Shown: piece by piece, positions 41,889-49,673 of the stretch
Layout: the number at the start of each line of letters is the position of its first letter
How positions within the stretch are numbered: the first letter of the stretch is position 1
Source: Frateuria_A sp051900425
GTDB taxonomy: Bacteria > Pseudomonadota > Gammaproteobacteria > Xanthomonadales > Rhodanobacteraceae
Direction of reading: 5' to 3'
Assembly: GCF_051900425.1 (NCBI RefSeq)
Contig: NZ_JBHZGK010000009.1
Location: 62,001-126,000 of the forward strand
Length of the DNA: 64,000 nucleotides
Notes under the pieces: model-generated
The model's input: the letters and a program-made list of their open reading frames with translations, nothing else
What the model was told of the DNA's origin: nothing
The model's database searches: none
Position numbers and translations under genes: made by a program

Positions 41889-43265
41889 TCACTGCCCCAT
41901 CGCCGCTGCCTGTTCCAGTTCCACTCGCAACGCCTTCACCAGCTCGCCGCGCGCCACCTCGAACTGGTCGCCGCGGCGCAGGTCCTTGACTGTCACCACG
42001 CCCTTGGCCAGCTCGTCCTCGCCCAGCACGACCGCAAAGCGGATGCCCGCGCGATCGGCGTACTTGAACTGCTTGCCGAGCTTGCCGCTTTCCAGCACCG
42101 CCTCGGTGGCGATGCCGGCGGCGCGCAGCTCGTTGGCGATCGCCAGGTAGGCCGGCAGCTGCGCCGGGTCCATCTGCGTCACCAGCACGTCCACCGTGCT
42201 GCGTGCGCCACCCAGCAGGCCGGCGTCGCGCAGTTGCCAGAACAGGCGGGTCAGGCCGATGGAGATGCCCACGCCCGGCAGCTTCGACCTGGTGTACTGG
42301 CTGGCCAGGTTCTCGTAGCGGCCGCCCGAGCAGATCGAGCCGATCTGGGGATGGTCGTTGAGCGTGGTCTCGTACACGGTGCCGGTGTAGTAGTCCAGGC
42401 CGCGGGCGATCGAGAGGTTCAGTGCGAAATGCGTCTCGGGCACGCCGAAGTCGCGGATCAGCCCGAGCACTTCCTTCAGTTCGGCCCTGCCCTGTTCCAG
42501 TGCTTCGGAGCCGCTGCCCAGCGCGTCGAGCCTGGCGAAGGCGTCGTCCAGCGAGGTCGAGCGCACCTGCACGAAGTCGAGGATCTTCGTCGCGACGTCG
42601 GCCGACAGCCCGAAGGCCTCGCCAGTCAGTGTGTCGCGCACGTAATCGGGACCGCGCTTGTCGAGCTTGTCCACCTCGCGCAGCACCAGCATCTGCTGCT
42701 CGCTGTCGGCGATACCCAGGCTCTCGAAATACCCACGCATCAGCTTGCGGTTGTTGAGCTGGATAGTGAACGCGCCGATGTCCAGTTCGCGGAAGGTGCT
42801 GTAGATCACCGCCGGCAGTTCGGCGTCGTAGCGCGTGGTCAGGCTGTCCTTGCCGATCACGTCGATGTCGCACTGGTAGAACTCGCGAAAGCGCCCGCGC
42901 TGGGCCCGCTCGCCGCGGTACACGCGCTGCATCTGGTAGCGGCGGAACGGGAAGTTGAGGTCGTGCTCGTGCTCGGCGACGTAGCGTGCCAGCGGCACCG
43001 TGAGGTCGAAGCGCAGCGCCAGGTCGGGCTTTTCGCCCTGCTCCAGCGCGCCGGTCGACTGCACGAAATACACCTGCCGCTCGGTTTCGCCGCCGGTCTT
43101 GGTCAGCAGGACGTCGGCGAACTCGATCACCGGCGTCTCCACCGGCAGGAAACCGAAGCGCTCGAAATTGCGGCGGATGGTGTCGAGCATGCGCTGGAAC
43201 GCGATCTGGTCCAGCGGCAGCAACTCGAGCACGCCAGGCATGGTGCGGGCCGGGGTAAGCGCCAT
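41889..43265 (-). CDS. hisS: Histidyl-tRNA synthetase
   Basis: Class II aminoacyl-tRNA synthetase charging tRNA-His (458 aa). The motifs are the motif 2 region YRGERAQRGRFREFYQCDIDVIG, histidine A box LSIARGLDYYTGTVYE, and motif 3 GVGISIGLTRLF. The C-terminal anticodon-binding domain begins at about 350. Divergent from tRNA-Pro across 163 bp. The ammonia-lyase gene follows 35 nt after its stop on the same strand. Confidence 0.96.
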   Translation of the reverse strand: MALTPARTMPGVLELLPLDQIAFQRMLDTIRRNFERFGFLPVETPVIEFADVLLTKTGGETERQVYFVQSTGALEQGEKPDLALRFDLTVPLARYVAEHEHDLNFPFRRYQMQRVYRGERAQRGRFREFYQCDIDVIGKDSLTTRYDAELPAVIYSTFRELDIGAFTIQLNNRKLMRGYFESLGIADSEQQMLVLREVDKLDKRGPDYVRDTLTGEAFGLSADVATKILDFVQVRSTSLDDAFARLDALGSGSEALEQGRAELKEVLGLIRDFGVPETHFALNLSIARGLDYYTGTVYETTLNDHPQIGSICSGGRYENLASQYTRSKLPGVGISIGLTRLFWQLRDAGLLGGARSTVDVLVTQMDPAQLPAYLAIANELRAAGIATEAVLESGKLGKQFKYADRAGIRFAVVLGEDELAKGVVTVKDLRRGDQFEVARGELVKALRVELEQAAAMGQ

Positions 43266-43388
43266 GGAATCCTCTGCTTGCGGGGTAACGGAAGCGGCGG
43301 CTGAAGGCCGCGCGACGGCAGCCGCCTAGGTTAGCAGATGGGCACGCCCGCCCCGGTGCGCGATGCGCGAAAAAAAGCGGCGGGGATG

Positions 43389-43417
43389 TTGCCAAGCCTG
43401 CGTCGGCTCACTAAGAT
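43389..43417 (+). promoter_or_regulatory. promoter of tRNA-Pro
   Basis: TTGCCA (43389-43394), 17 bp, TAAGAT (43412-43417). The hexamers match consensus at 5 and 4 of 6 positions. The first tRNA base is 12 nt after the -10. Confidence 0.7.
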
Positions 43418-43428
43418 ACGCGGCTCCA

Positions 43429-43505
43429 CGGGGTGTAGCTCAGCCTGGTAGAGCGCTACGTTCGGGACGTAGAAGTCGCATGTTCGAATCATGTCACCCC
43501 GACCA
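43429..43505 (+). tRNA. tRNA-Pro (anticodon CGG)
   Basis: A 77-nt tRNA. The acceptor CGGGGTG pairs with CACCCCG, followed by A and an encoded CCA. D-arm GCTCAGCCTGGTAGAGC, anticodon loop TTCGGGA, and T-arm ATGTTCGAATCAT are present. It reads the proline codon CCG. Confidence 0.97.
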
Positions 43506-43515
43506 AGGTTCGTGG

Positions 43516-43548
43516 AAAGGCCACCGCTAGCGGTGGCTTTTTTCTTTT
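43516..43548 (+). terminator. terminator of tRNA-Pro
   Basis: A perfect 18-nt palindrome, GCCACCGCTAGCGGTGGC (43520-43537), is followed by TTTTTTCTTTT. It begins 14 nt after the tRNA CCA end. Confidence 0.92.
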
Positions 43549-43556
43549 GGGGCGTG

Positions 43557-43620
43557 CTGCAGGAGCACACCTGTGCGCGACCGGGATGCATCGCGGTCGC
43601 GCACAGGTGCGCTCCTACAG
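43557..43620. repeat. REP-like palindrome of the GTAG/GGAGC type (copy 2)
   Basis: Arms of 25 bp starting TGCAGGAGCACACCTGTGCG on the left are complementary, but for two positions, to the right arm; the loop contains ATGCAT. Read on the minus strand it begins CTGTAGGAGC, and this TAG is the stop codon of the DUF455 gene. Related copy at 32743-32799. Confidence 0.9.
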
Positions 43621-44424
43621 GGAAGCGGCCAGTAGGGCGAGCTGGTCCATTTCCTCCGCGTCGAAGCCGGCGGCCAGCCGCGCGGGATGGTTGAACGGTC
43701 CGCGCAGGCTGCCGCCCATGTAGTCTCGGAGCAGTTGCACGAAAGTCTCGCGCGGCTCCAGTCCGTCGCGTTCGCAGCACCAGCGGAACCAGCGCGTGCC
43801 TGCCGCCACATGGGCCACTTCCTCGCGCAGGATCACTTCCAGGATCGCGATGGTGCGTTGGTCGCCGAGGCCGCGCAGACGCTCGATCATGCCAGGCGTC
43901 ACGTCCAGACCACGGGCTTCCAGCACGCGAGGCACCAGCGCCATGCGGGCGAGATCGCTGTGGGCGGTCTTGGCGGCCATCTCCCACAGGCCATTGTGGG
44001 CGTCGAAGTCGCCGTAGGCGTGACCCAGCTCGGCCAGCCGCTCCTGGAGCATCCGGAAGTGGCGCGCCTCGTCGTGGGCGCAGCTGGCCCAGTCGCGGTA
44101 GTAGTCGTCGGGAAAGCCGCGGAAGCGATAGACCGCGTCCCAGGCCAGGTTGATGGCGTTGAACTCGATGTGTGCGATCGCGTGGACCAGCGCCGCCCGG
44201 CCCTCGGGCGTGCCGAGGCCACGTTGCGGGACCTGGCGCGCTTCGACCAGGCGGGGACGGAGCGGCCGGCCAGGCGTCCCGATCGGTTCCGGAGGCGACC
44301 CATCGGCGTCGGGGTCGAGTCCGCCGGCCTGTAGCGCCTGCCACGTGGCGTGGGTCAGACGGAGCTTTTCCTCGGGATCGCTCGCCTCGAGGCAGCGCCG
44401 GGCGGCTTGGTGCAGGTCGGTCAT
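43615..44424 (-). CDS. DUF455 family ferritin-like protein
   Basis: A 269 aa ferritin-like four-helix protein. Di-metal ligand motifs are visible: HIEFNAINLAWD near 85, CAHDEARHF (ExxH type) near 115, and REEVAHVAAGTRWF near 205. The function of DUF455 proteins is not established; some are annotated near tRNA-hydroxylase-like enzymes. Its stop codon lies inside the repeat at 43557-43620. The ATG has no ribosome site, and TAAACT lies only 6 nt upstream, suggesting another leaderless mRNA, though no good -35 is seen. Confidence 0.82.
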   Translation of the reverse strand: MTDLHQAARRCLEASDPEEKLRLTHATWQALQAGGLDPDADGSPPEPIGTPGRPLRPRLVEARQVPQRGLGTPEGRAALVHAIAHIEFNAINLAWDAVYRFRGFPDDYYRDWASCAHDEARHFRMLQERLAELGHAYGDFDAHNGLWEMAAKTAHSDLARMALVPRVLEARGLDVTPGMIERLRGLGDQRTIAILEVILREEVAHVAAGTRWFRWCCERDGLEPRETFVQLLRDYMGGSLRGPFNHPARLAAGFDAEEMDQLALLAASL

Positions 44425-44883
44425 GTGGCGAGTTTACGGGTGGCTCGCGTTGCGAGCAGTACGGGGCGGCCGCATGGTGGCGTTCCACGCCTCCAGGGGA
44501 CGCGAAGGGCCCGGCCTCCGTGTGACGAAATCGAGGCGTTCGTGCCCGGGGCGCGATTACGACCTTTCGCGGCGCTGCCAAGCGACGTGGGCTTCGAGGA
44601 ACAATCGAACTTCGATGCGCCGCGTACTTCGCCCTGGCGAATGCAGCTGTGCTGCAGCGCTTCCACGAACCCGCGCACCCGACAATTCATCATGCATCTG
44701 CTGGTCGAGGACCGCCGAAGCATGGCACCGACGCCTGGCCGCGCGAAACGTCATCGGTCGCTACCGAACACGACGTGCCCATGACCTCGCCGGCAGACCG
44801 CCCGTGGCGCATGCGCGACGTCCCTCCGATCGATGCGACCGGCGATGCTGTGGGCATCGCCCACAACATCGCCCGATGCGGCA
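44425..44883. other. 459-bp region without a recognised gene
   Basis: Between the DUF455 start and the purF stop. Open frames exist but none has a convincing start or codon pattern. The only clear structure is the hairpin at 44841-44873 next to purF. A TAAACT -10-like element for the DUF455 gene lies at 44436-44431 (minus). Confidence 0.5.
44841..44873 (-). other. long hairpin after purF
   Basis: A 15-bp inverted repeat, GGCGATGYTGTGGGC, with one mismatch and a 3-nt loop, 10 nt downstream of the purF stop. There is no T-run, so it is more likely an RNA-stabilising or REP-type hairpin than a simple terminator. Confidence 0.65.
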
Positions 44884-46359
44884 TCAGGCGCTACGGCGGG
44901 CGGCCTTGGCGTCGTCCGAGCGGAGCATCTCGATCTGCTGCAGGTAATCACGGTCCAGGCCGGTGACGTACTCGCCGGAGAAGCAGGACGTGTCGAACTG
45001 CTTGAGCTCCTCGTTGCCGTCCTGCACCGCCCAGACCAGGTCGGCCAGGTCCTGGTAGATCAGCCAGTCGGCGCCGAGCAGTTGCTCGATTTCCTTCTCG
45101 GACTTGCCGGCGGCCACCAGCTCGGTGGCCGAGGGCATGTCGATGCCGTAGACGTTGGGGTAGCGCACCGGTGGCGCGGCCGAGGCGAAGTACACCTTTT
45201 TCGCCCCCGCATCGCGGGCCATCTGGATGATCTGCTTCGACGTGGTGCCGCGCACGATCGAATCGTCGACCAGCAGCACGGTCTTGTTGCGGAACTCCAG
45301 GTCGATCGCGTTCAGCTTGCGGCGCACCGATTTTACGCGGTCGCCCTGGCCCGGCATGATGAACGTGCGGCCAACGTAGCGGTTCTTGACGAAGCCCTCG
45401 CGGAACGGCACGCCAAGCGCATTGGCCAGCGAACTGGCCGCAGTGCGCGCGGTATCCGGGATCGGGATCACCGCGTCGATGCCATGATCGGGACGCTCGC
45501 GCAGGATCTTCTGCGCCAGCTTCTCGCCCATGCGCAGGCGCGCCTTGTAGACCGAGACGTCCTCGATCATCGAGTCGGGCCGCGCCAGGTAGACGTATTC
45601 GAAGATGCACGGCGCGTGCACCGCGCCCTCGGCGCAGCGGCGCGCGTGCAACTGGCCGTCCACCGTGATGTAGACCGCCTCGCCCGGCTCCACGTCGCGT
45701 ACGCGCTTGAAACCCAGCACGTCGAACGCGACCGATTCGGAGGCCACGGCGTACTCACGGCCTTCCGGCGTCACGCGCTCGCCCAGCACCAGCGGACGGA
45801 TGCCGTGCGGGTCGCGGAAGGCCAGCAGCCCGTAGCCCTGGATCAGCGCCAGGCAGGCGTAGCCGCCGCGCGCGCGGGCGTGCACGCCGGCAACCGCCTT
45901 GAAGATCTGGTCGGGCGTCAGCGCCATGCGGTCCTGGATCTGCAGCTCGTGCGCGAGCACGTTCAGCAGCACCTCGGAATCCGAATCGGTGTTGATGTGC
46001 CGGCGGTCGTCCTGGAACATCTCGCGCCGCAGCGCTTCGGTGTTCACCAGGTTGCCGTTGTGCGCGAAAGCGATGCCGTAGGGCGAATTGACGTAGAACG
46101 GCTGCGCCTCGTCGGCATTGTCCGAACCGGCCGTCGGGTACCGGCAATGGCCGATGCCGATGGCGCCGCGCAGGCGGCTCATCGCGGTCTGGTTGAACAC
46201 GTCGCGCACCAGGCCGTTGCCCTTGTGCAGGCGCAGGTGCGCGCCATCGACGGTGACGATGCCGGCCGCGTCCTGGCCGCGGTGCTGCAGCACCGTGAGT
46301 CCGTCATAAAGCGCCGATGCCACTTCGGTGGTACCGACGATGCCGATGATTCCGCACAT
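44884..46359 (-). CDS. purF: Amidophosphoribosyltransferase
   Basis: First committed enzyme of purine synthesis (491 aa): glutamine-dependent formation of phosphoribosylamine from PRPP. It has the N-terminal nucleophile Cys (MCGIIGIVG, Met removed), glutaminase residues GHCRYPT and the AHNGNLVN loop. The PRPP motif is VLLVDDSIVRGTTSKQI near 350. A C-terminal Cys (DTSCFSGEYVTG) matches family members that need no Fe-S cluster only in part. Downstream of cvpA, as in E. coli. Confidence 0.97.
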   Translation of the reverse strand: MCGIIGIVGTTEVASALYDGLTVLQHRGQDAAGIVTVDGAHLRLHKGNGLVRDVFNQTAMSRLRGAIGIGHCRYPTAGSDNADEAQPFYVNSPYGIAFAHNGNLVNTEALRREMFQDDRRHINTDSDSEVLLNVLAHELQIQDRMALTPDQIFKAVAGVHARARGGYACLALIQGYGLLAFRDPHGIRPLVLGERVTPEGREYAVASESVAFDVLGFKRVRDVEPGEAVYITVDGQLHARRCAEGAVHAPCIFEYVYLARPDSMIEDVSVYKARLRMGEKLAQKILRERPDHGIDAVIPIPDTARTAASSLANALGVPFREGFVKNRYVGRTFIMPGQGDRVKSVRRKLNAIDLEFRNKTVLLVDDSIVRGTTSKQIIQMARDAGAKKVYFASAAPPVRYPNVYGIDMPSATELVAAGKSEKEIEQLLGADWLIYQDLADLVWAVQDGNEELKQFDTSCFSGEYVTGLDRDYLQQIEMLRSDDAKAARRSA

Positions 46360-46404
46360 GGTTTGATGCCCTGATGTCGTAAGCCTGGTTCTGGTAAGGC
46401 GTGT

Positions 46405-47001
46405 TCAGGTGAGCGTGGCCGCTCGCACGGCCGAAAGCACAGATTGCGCCGGCGCGGGTGAACTGCCCGGAAGTGCCGGCAAGGTGCCCGGCGGCAACGC
46501 GGGAAGCTGCGCTGGCGGATGCAGGTAGCGGCGCACGCTCTCCGGCACCCGCTCACCCAGCCAGGCGGCCGCGCCGGCGAACTGCGGCAGCAGCAGCGAG
46601 TGCTGCCAGCCGGCCTCGCGGGTAAGCGCGGTGAAGCCAGCCAGGAACACCACCAGGGTCACCAGCAGCACGCCCCGCGCAAAGCCGAACAACATGCCCA
46701 GGAGACGGTCCAGCCCGCCCAACCCGATCCCGGAAAGGATCCGCCGGGCCACGAAGCGCAGCAGCGCGCCAACGATCAGCACCACCGCGAAACACAATCC
46801 GTAGCCCAGCAGGATGCGCGCCGCCGGCAACGAGATGCTGTGCTCGAGGTGCGCCGCCACCACCGGCCCGAACGTCCAGGCGACCCAGAACGCCGCAACC
46901 CAGGCGACCAGCGACAGCACTTCGGAGACCAGCCCGCGCCACAGCCCGACCAGCACGGACAGGGCCAGCACGGCGAGGATGGTGAAGTCGATCCAGTTCA
47001 T
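46405..47001 (-). CDS. cvpA: CvpA family membrane protein
   Basis: 198 aa with four hydrophobic helices, beginning MNWIDFTILAVLALSVLVGLWRGLVSEVLSL. It is the inner-membrane protein needed for colicin V production and for envelope homeostasis in E. coli. The C-terminal tail is Pro/Ala-rich. It stands between the SPOR gene and purF, the conserved dedD-cvpA-purF order. Confidence 0.93.
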   Translation of the reverse strand: MNWIDFTILAVLALSVLVGLWRGLVSEVLSLVAWVAAFWVAWTFGPVVAAHLEHSISLPAARILLGYGLCFAVVLIVGALLRFVARRILSGIGLGGLDRLLGMLFGFARGVLLVTLVVFLAGFTALTREAGWQHSLLLPQFAGAAAWLGERVPESVRRYLHPPAQLPALPPGTLPALPGSSPAPAQSVLSAVRAATLT

Positions 47002-47025
47002 GCTGCCGCCCCGGTGGACCGCGCC

Positions 47026-47991
47026 TTACGGCACGCCCACCACGTTGCCGGCCATGCCAAGCTTGGCCTTGATCTGGTCGCGCACGCGCTCGGCGTCCGC
47101 ACGCTGGATCTGGGGGCCGGCGCGCACGCGCCACAGGGTGCGCCCACCGCTGCTGACCGAGTCGGTAAAACCGTCGAAGCCGGCCGCGCGCAGCTTGTCG
47201 CGCAGCGCATTGGCATCGGCCTGGCTGCCCATCGCCGCCACCTGCACCGCGTAGCCACCCGCACGCGCCGGAGCCGCGGCCGGCGTCGCAGCGGCGACGT
47301 CACCATGTTGGTCGCTTGCGCCACTTTCAAGGTGCGCCGGCGCCCCCGGGATGCTCTGGGTGATCTTCAGGCGCGCAGCCTCGGCGGCCGTGCGCGTCTG
47401 GAATGGTCCGGCGGTCACCAGCGTGAGCGCGCGGCCGCCCTGGCGGATTGGCGCGCCACTGACCGGATAGCCCAGCGCGCGCACCTTCTGGATCAGCCGC
47501 TGCGCGCCCTCGCTCGAGTAGGCGCTGAGGTTGAGCGTGAAGTTGCCGCGCGCGGCGGTGCCGGCGGTATCGGCCGGCGCGCTGGCGATCGCCGGCTCAT
47601 CGGCGGGCTTCTCGGCCGGCTTCGGCGCCGCAGCCTCAGGCTGGGTGGTTTGCGGCTGCGGAGCCTGCGCGGGCGTGGCCGCGCCCGGCTCCATTTCCAC
47701 GTCGTGCGGACGACGCGAGGCGATGTCGACGGTGGCCAGACGGTCCGAGGATGCCTGCGCGCTCGACTGGGTGCTCGCGGGAATCACCGGCGCCGCCGTG
47801 CCGCTGCTGGCTGGGGCGTCCGGATCCAGGCTCATCGTGCGCGTCTGCAGGTCGCGATCGGGCGCCGGCGGGATCGCCAGGCTCACCGCCTGGTCGCCCG
47901 CGGCCGAGGGCGGCGTGCTGGAGAAGAACATCGGCACGAACAACACCGCCAACGCGATCAGGACGAAGGCACCCAACAGGCGTGTTTTCAA
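47026..47991 (-). CDS. SPOR-domain membrane protein (DedD-like)
   Basis: 321 aa with one N-terminal anchor (TRLLGAFVLIALAVLFVPMFF), then a Pro/Ala/Gln-rich linker. Two SPOR-like units follow: about 150-215 (FTLNLSAYSSEGAQRLIQKV...) and 246-320 (YAVQVAAMGSQADANALRDKL...). SPOR domains bind denuded septal glycan, so a role at the division site as for DedD is likely. The start is TTG 47991 with GGAG 8 nt upstream; a GTG 27 nt earlier is the alternative. Confidence 0.88.
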   Translation of the reverse strand: MKTRLLGAFVLIALAVLFVPMFFSSTPPSAAGDQAVSLAIPPAPDRDLQTRTMSLDPDAPASSGTAAPVIPASTQSSAQASSDRLATVDIASRRPHDVEMEPGAATPAQAPQPQTTQPEAAAPKPAEKPADEPAIASAPADTAGTAARGNFTLNLSAYSSEGAQRLIQKVRALGYPVSGAPIRQGGRALTLVTAGPFQTRTAAEAARLKITQSIPGAPAHLESGASDQHGDVAAATPAAAPARAGGYAVQVAAMGSQADANALRDKLRAAGFDGFTDSVSSGGRTLWRVRAGPQIQRADAERVRDQIKAKLGMAGNVVGVP

Positions 47992-48029
47992 GACTGAAGC
48001 TCCAAGACGGCACGGCACGCAACACGACG

Positions 48030-48035
48030 ATTATA
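48030..48035 (-). promoter_or_regulatory. possible promoter (-10 TATAAT) before the SPOR gene
   Basis: A perfect TATAAT on the minus strand in the short folC-SPOR gap, rare in this GC-rich sequence. The -35 at 17 bp (ACCGTG) is poor. It could give the SPOR-cvpA-purF genes a start of their own. Confidence 0.35.
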
Positions 48036-48062
48036 CCTGCCCGCGCCGCCGGCACGGTCCGC

Positions 48063-49355
48063 TCAGGCGTCCGGTTCAGCCAGCACGGCGCTCGCGACGA
48101 AGAACGAGCCGAACGCCAGGATGCACTCGCCCTGCCGCGCCTGCGCCCGCGCCGCGGCCAGCGCGTCGGTGACACTGGCATGCACGTCGAAGCTCGCCTC
48201 CGGAAGGGTCTGGCGCAACGCTTCGGCCAACGAGCCGACGGGGAGGCCGCGGGGCGAATCCTTGTCCAGCCCGGCCAGGTGCCAGTGGTCGACCTGCGGC
48301 CCCAGCGCACCAAGCACGCCCGCCACGTCCTTGTCGGCGAGGACACCGTAGACCGCGTGCACGCGCGGGAACTGGCGCAGTCGCAGCCAGTCGGCCAACG
48401 CGCGTGCCGCCTGCGGGTTGTGGCCCACGTCCACCACCACCGCCGGATCGCCGCCGACCGTTTGCAGGCGTGCGCGCACCTGTACGGCCTTCAGGCCATC
48501 GGCGGCGGCCTGGCCCAGCGCGATCGGCGCGGCCAATCCGCCGATCGCGTCGAGCGCGTGCAGTGCGGCGATGGCCGCAGCGGCGTTGGCGTACTGCACC
48601 GGTGCGGCCAGCGCCGGATCGGGAAGTTCGAATGCGGTGCCGTCGCGGTGCTGCCAGCGCCATCCGCGCACGTGCCGCTCCACGCGGAAATCGCGCCCCG
48701 CCCGCTGCACCTGCGCGCCGCTGGCCGCCAGCGCGTCGAGCAGGCCGGCCGGTGGCTCGAGTTCGCCCACGATGGCCGGGCGCCCGCGCCGCGCGATGCC
48801 CGCCTTTTCGCGGCCGATGCTGTCGCGGTCGTTCCCGAGCCAGTCCATGTGGTCCATGTCGATGGTGGTGACGATCACCGCGTCGGCGTCGACGATGTTG
48901 ACGGCATCGAGTCGGCCGCCGAGGCCCACCTCGAGCACGGCGACGTCGAGGTCGGCGCGGGCAAAGAGGTCGAGCGCGGCGAGCGTGCCGTATTCGAAGT
49001 AGGTCAGTGGGATGGCGTCCGCGCCGCTGCCGCGTGCGGCTTCGATGCGTTCGAACGCGGCGAGCAGATCTTCGTCCGCCGCGTCATGGCGGTCGATGCG
49101 CACGCGCTCGTTGTAACGAAGCAGGTGCGGGGAGGTGTAGCAGCCAACCCGCCTACCGGCGGCACCCAGCATGGCTTCGAGCAGCGCGACGGTGGAGCCC
49201 TTGCCATTGGTGCCACCCACGGTGATCACGCGCCGCGCCGGAGCCTTGGCACCCATGCGTTGCCATACCCTGTTTACCCGCTCGAGGCCGAGCTCGATGC
49301 TGCGGGGGTTGACGCCTTCCTGGTAGGCAAGCCATTCGGCCAGCGTGCTTGGCAT
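48063..49355 (-). CDS. folC: Folylpolyglutamate synthase / dihydrofolate synthase
   Basis: A 430 aa Mur-ligase-like enzyme adding glutamate to dihydropteroate and folates. The P-loop is VGGTNGKGSTVALLEAML near 45, the YTSPHLLRYNERVRI motif near 80, and AVLEVGLGGRLDAVNIV near 135. The C-terminal domain with VVDVGHNPQAARAL begins near 290. The start ATG at 49355 is preceded directly by 11 consecutive C residues, and no ribosome site is seen. accD, the usual upstream neighbour in xanthomonads, is not here. Confidence 0.95.
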   Translation of the reverse strand: MPSTLAEWLAYQEGVNPRSIELGLERVNRVWQRMGAKAPARRVITVGGTNGKGSTVALLEAMLGAAGRRVGCYTSPHLLRYNERVRIDRHDAADEDLLAAFERIEAARGSGADAIPLTYFEYGTLAALDLFARADLDVAVLEVGLGGRLDAVNIVDADAVIVTTIDMDHMDWLGNDRDSIGREKAGIARRGRPAIVGELEPPAGLLDALAASGAQVQRAGRDFRVERHVRGWRWQHRDGTAFELPDPALAAPVQYANAAAAIAALHALDAIGGLAAPIALGQAAADGLKAVQVRARLQTVGGDPAVVVDVGHNPQAARALADWLRLRQFPRVHAVYGVLADKDVAGVLGALGPQVDHWHLAGLDKDSPRGLPVGSLAEALRQTLPEASFDVHASVTDALAAARAQARQGECILAFGSFFVASAVLAEPDA

Positions 49356-49673
49356 GGGGGGGGGGGCTTTGTGGTGGGGCGGCGCGCAGCTTAAGGCATC
49401 GAAGGGGGCTGCGCCTTTTGCTGGTGGTTTCGTTGGCGCTGATTCTGGATTGTTCGCGACTTGGCTCGCCTGCCGCGGGGAGCCCACGCAGGAACGACAA
49501 GCAAAGCCCCCCTTATGCAGGAGGCGCCCCCGCGAGCCCCGGCCCCTCACCCCAGCCCTTTCCCCGGAGAGAGAGGGAGCAAAGCAACTTTGCACGCTCC
49601 CGCCTCAATGCCGGCAGGCGATCGAAAGCCGTCGAAGCCAGCCACGTCGCGGACAAACCCCGCAAGAGCGGGA
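49356..49673. other. 318-bp intergenic region with poly-C tract and GC-rich repeat
   Basis: It holds the poly-G/poly-C run (49356-49366) and, at 49543-49580, an imperfect palindrome of the CCCTCACCCCAGCCCTTTCC...GGAGAGAGAGGG type. That type is a common dispersed repeat in GC-rich gammaproteobacteria. No gene or accD remnant is seen. Confidence 0.55.

Noticed and set aside
44425..44883. Possible small genes in the 459-bp gap before purF's end
   Set aside because: Open frames there overlap one another, lack ribosome sites and show no recognisable protein features.
48011..48018. GTG 48018 as the start of the SPOR protein
   Set aside because: It lacks a ribosome site; TTG 47991 has GGAG at proper spacing and begins directly with the basic residues before the membrane anchor.
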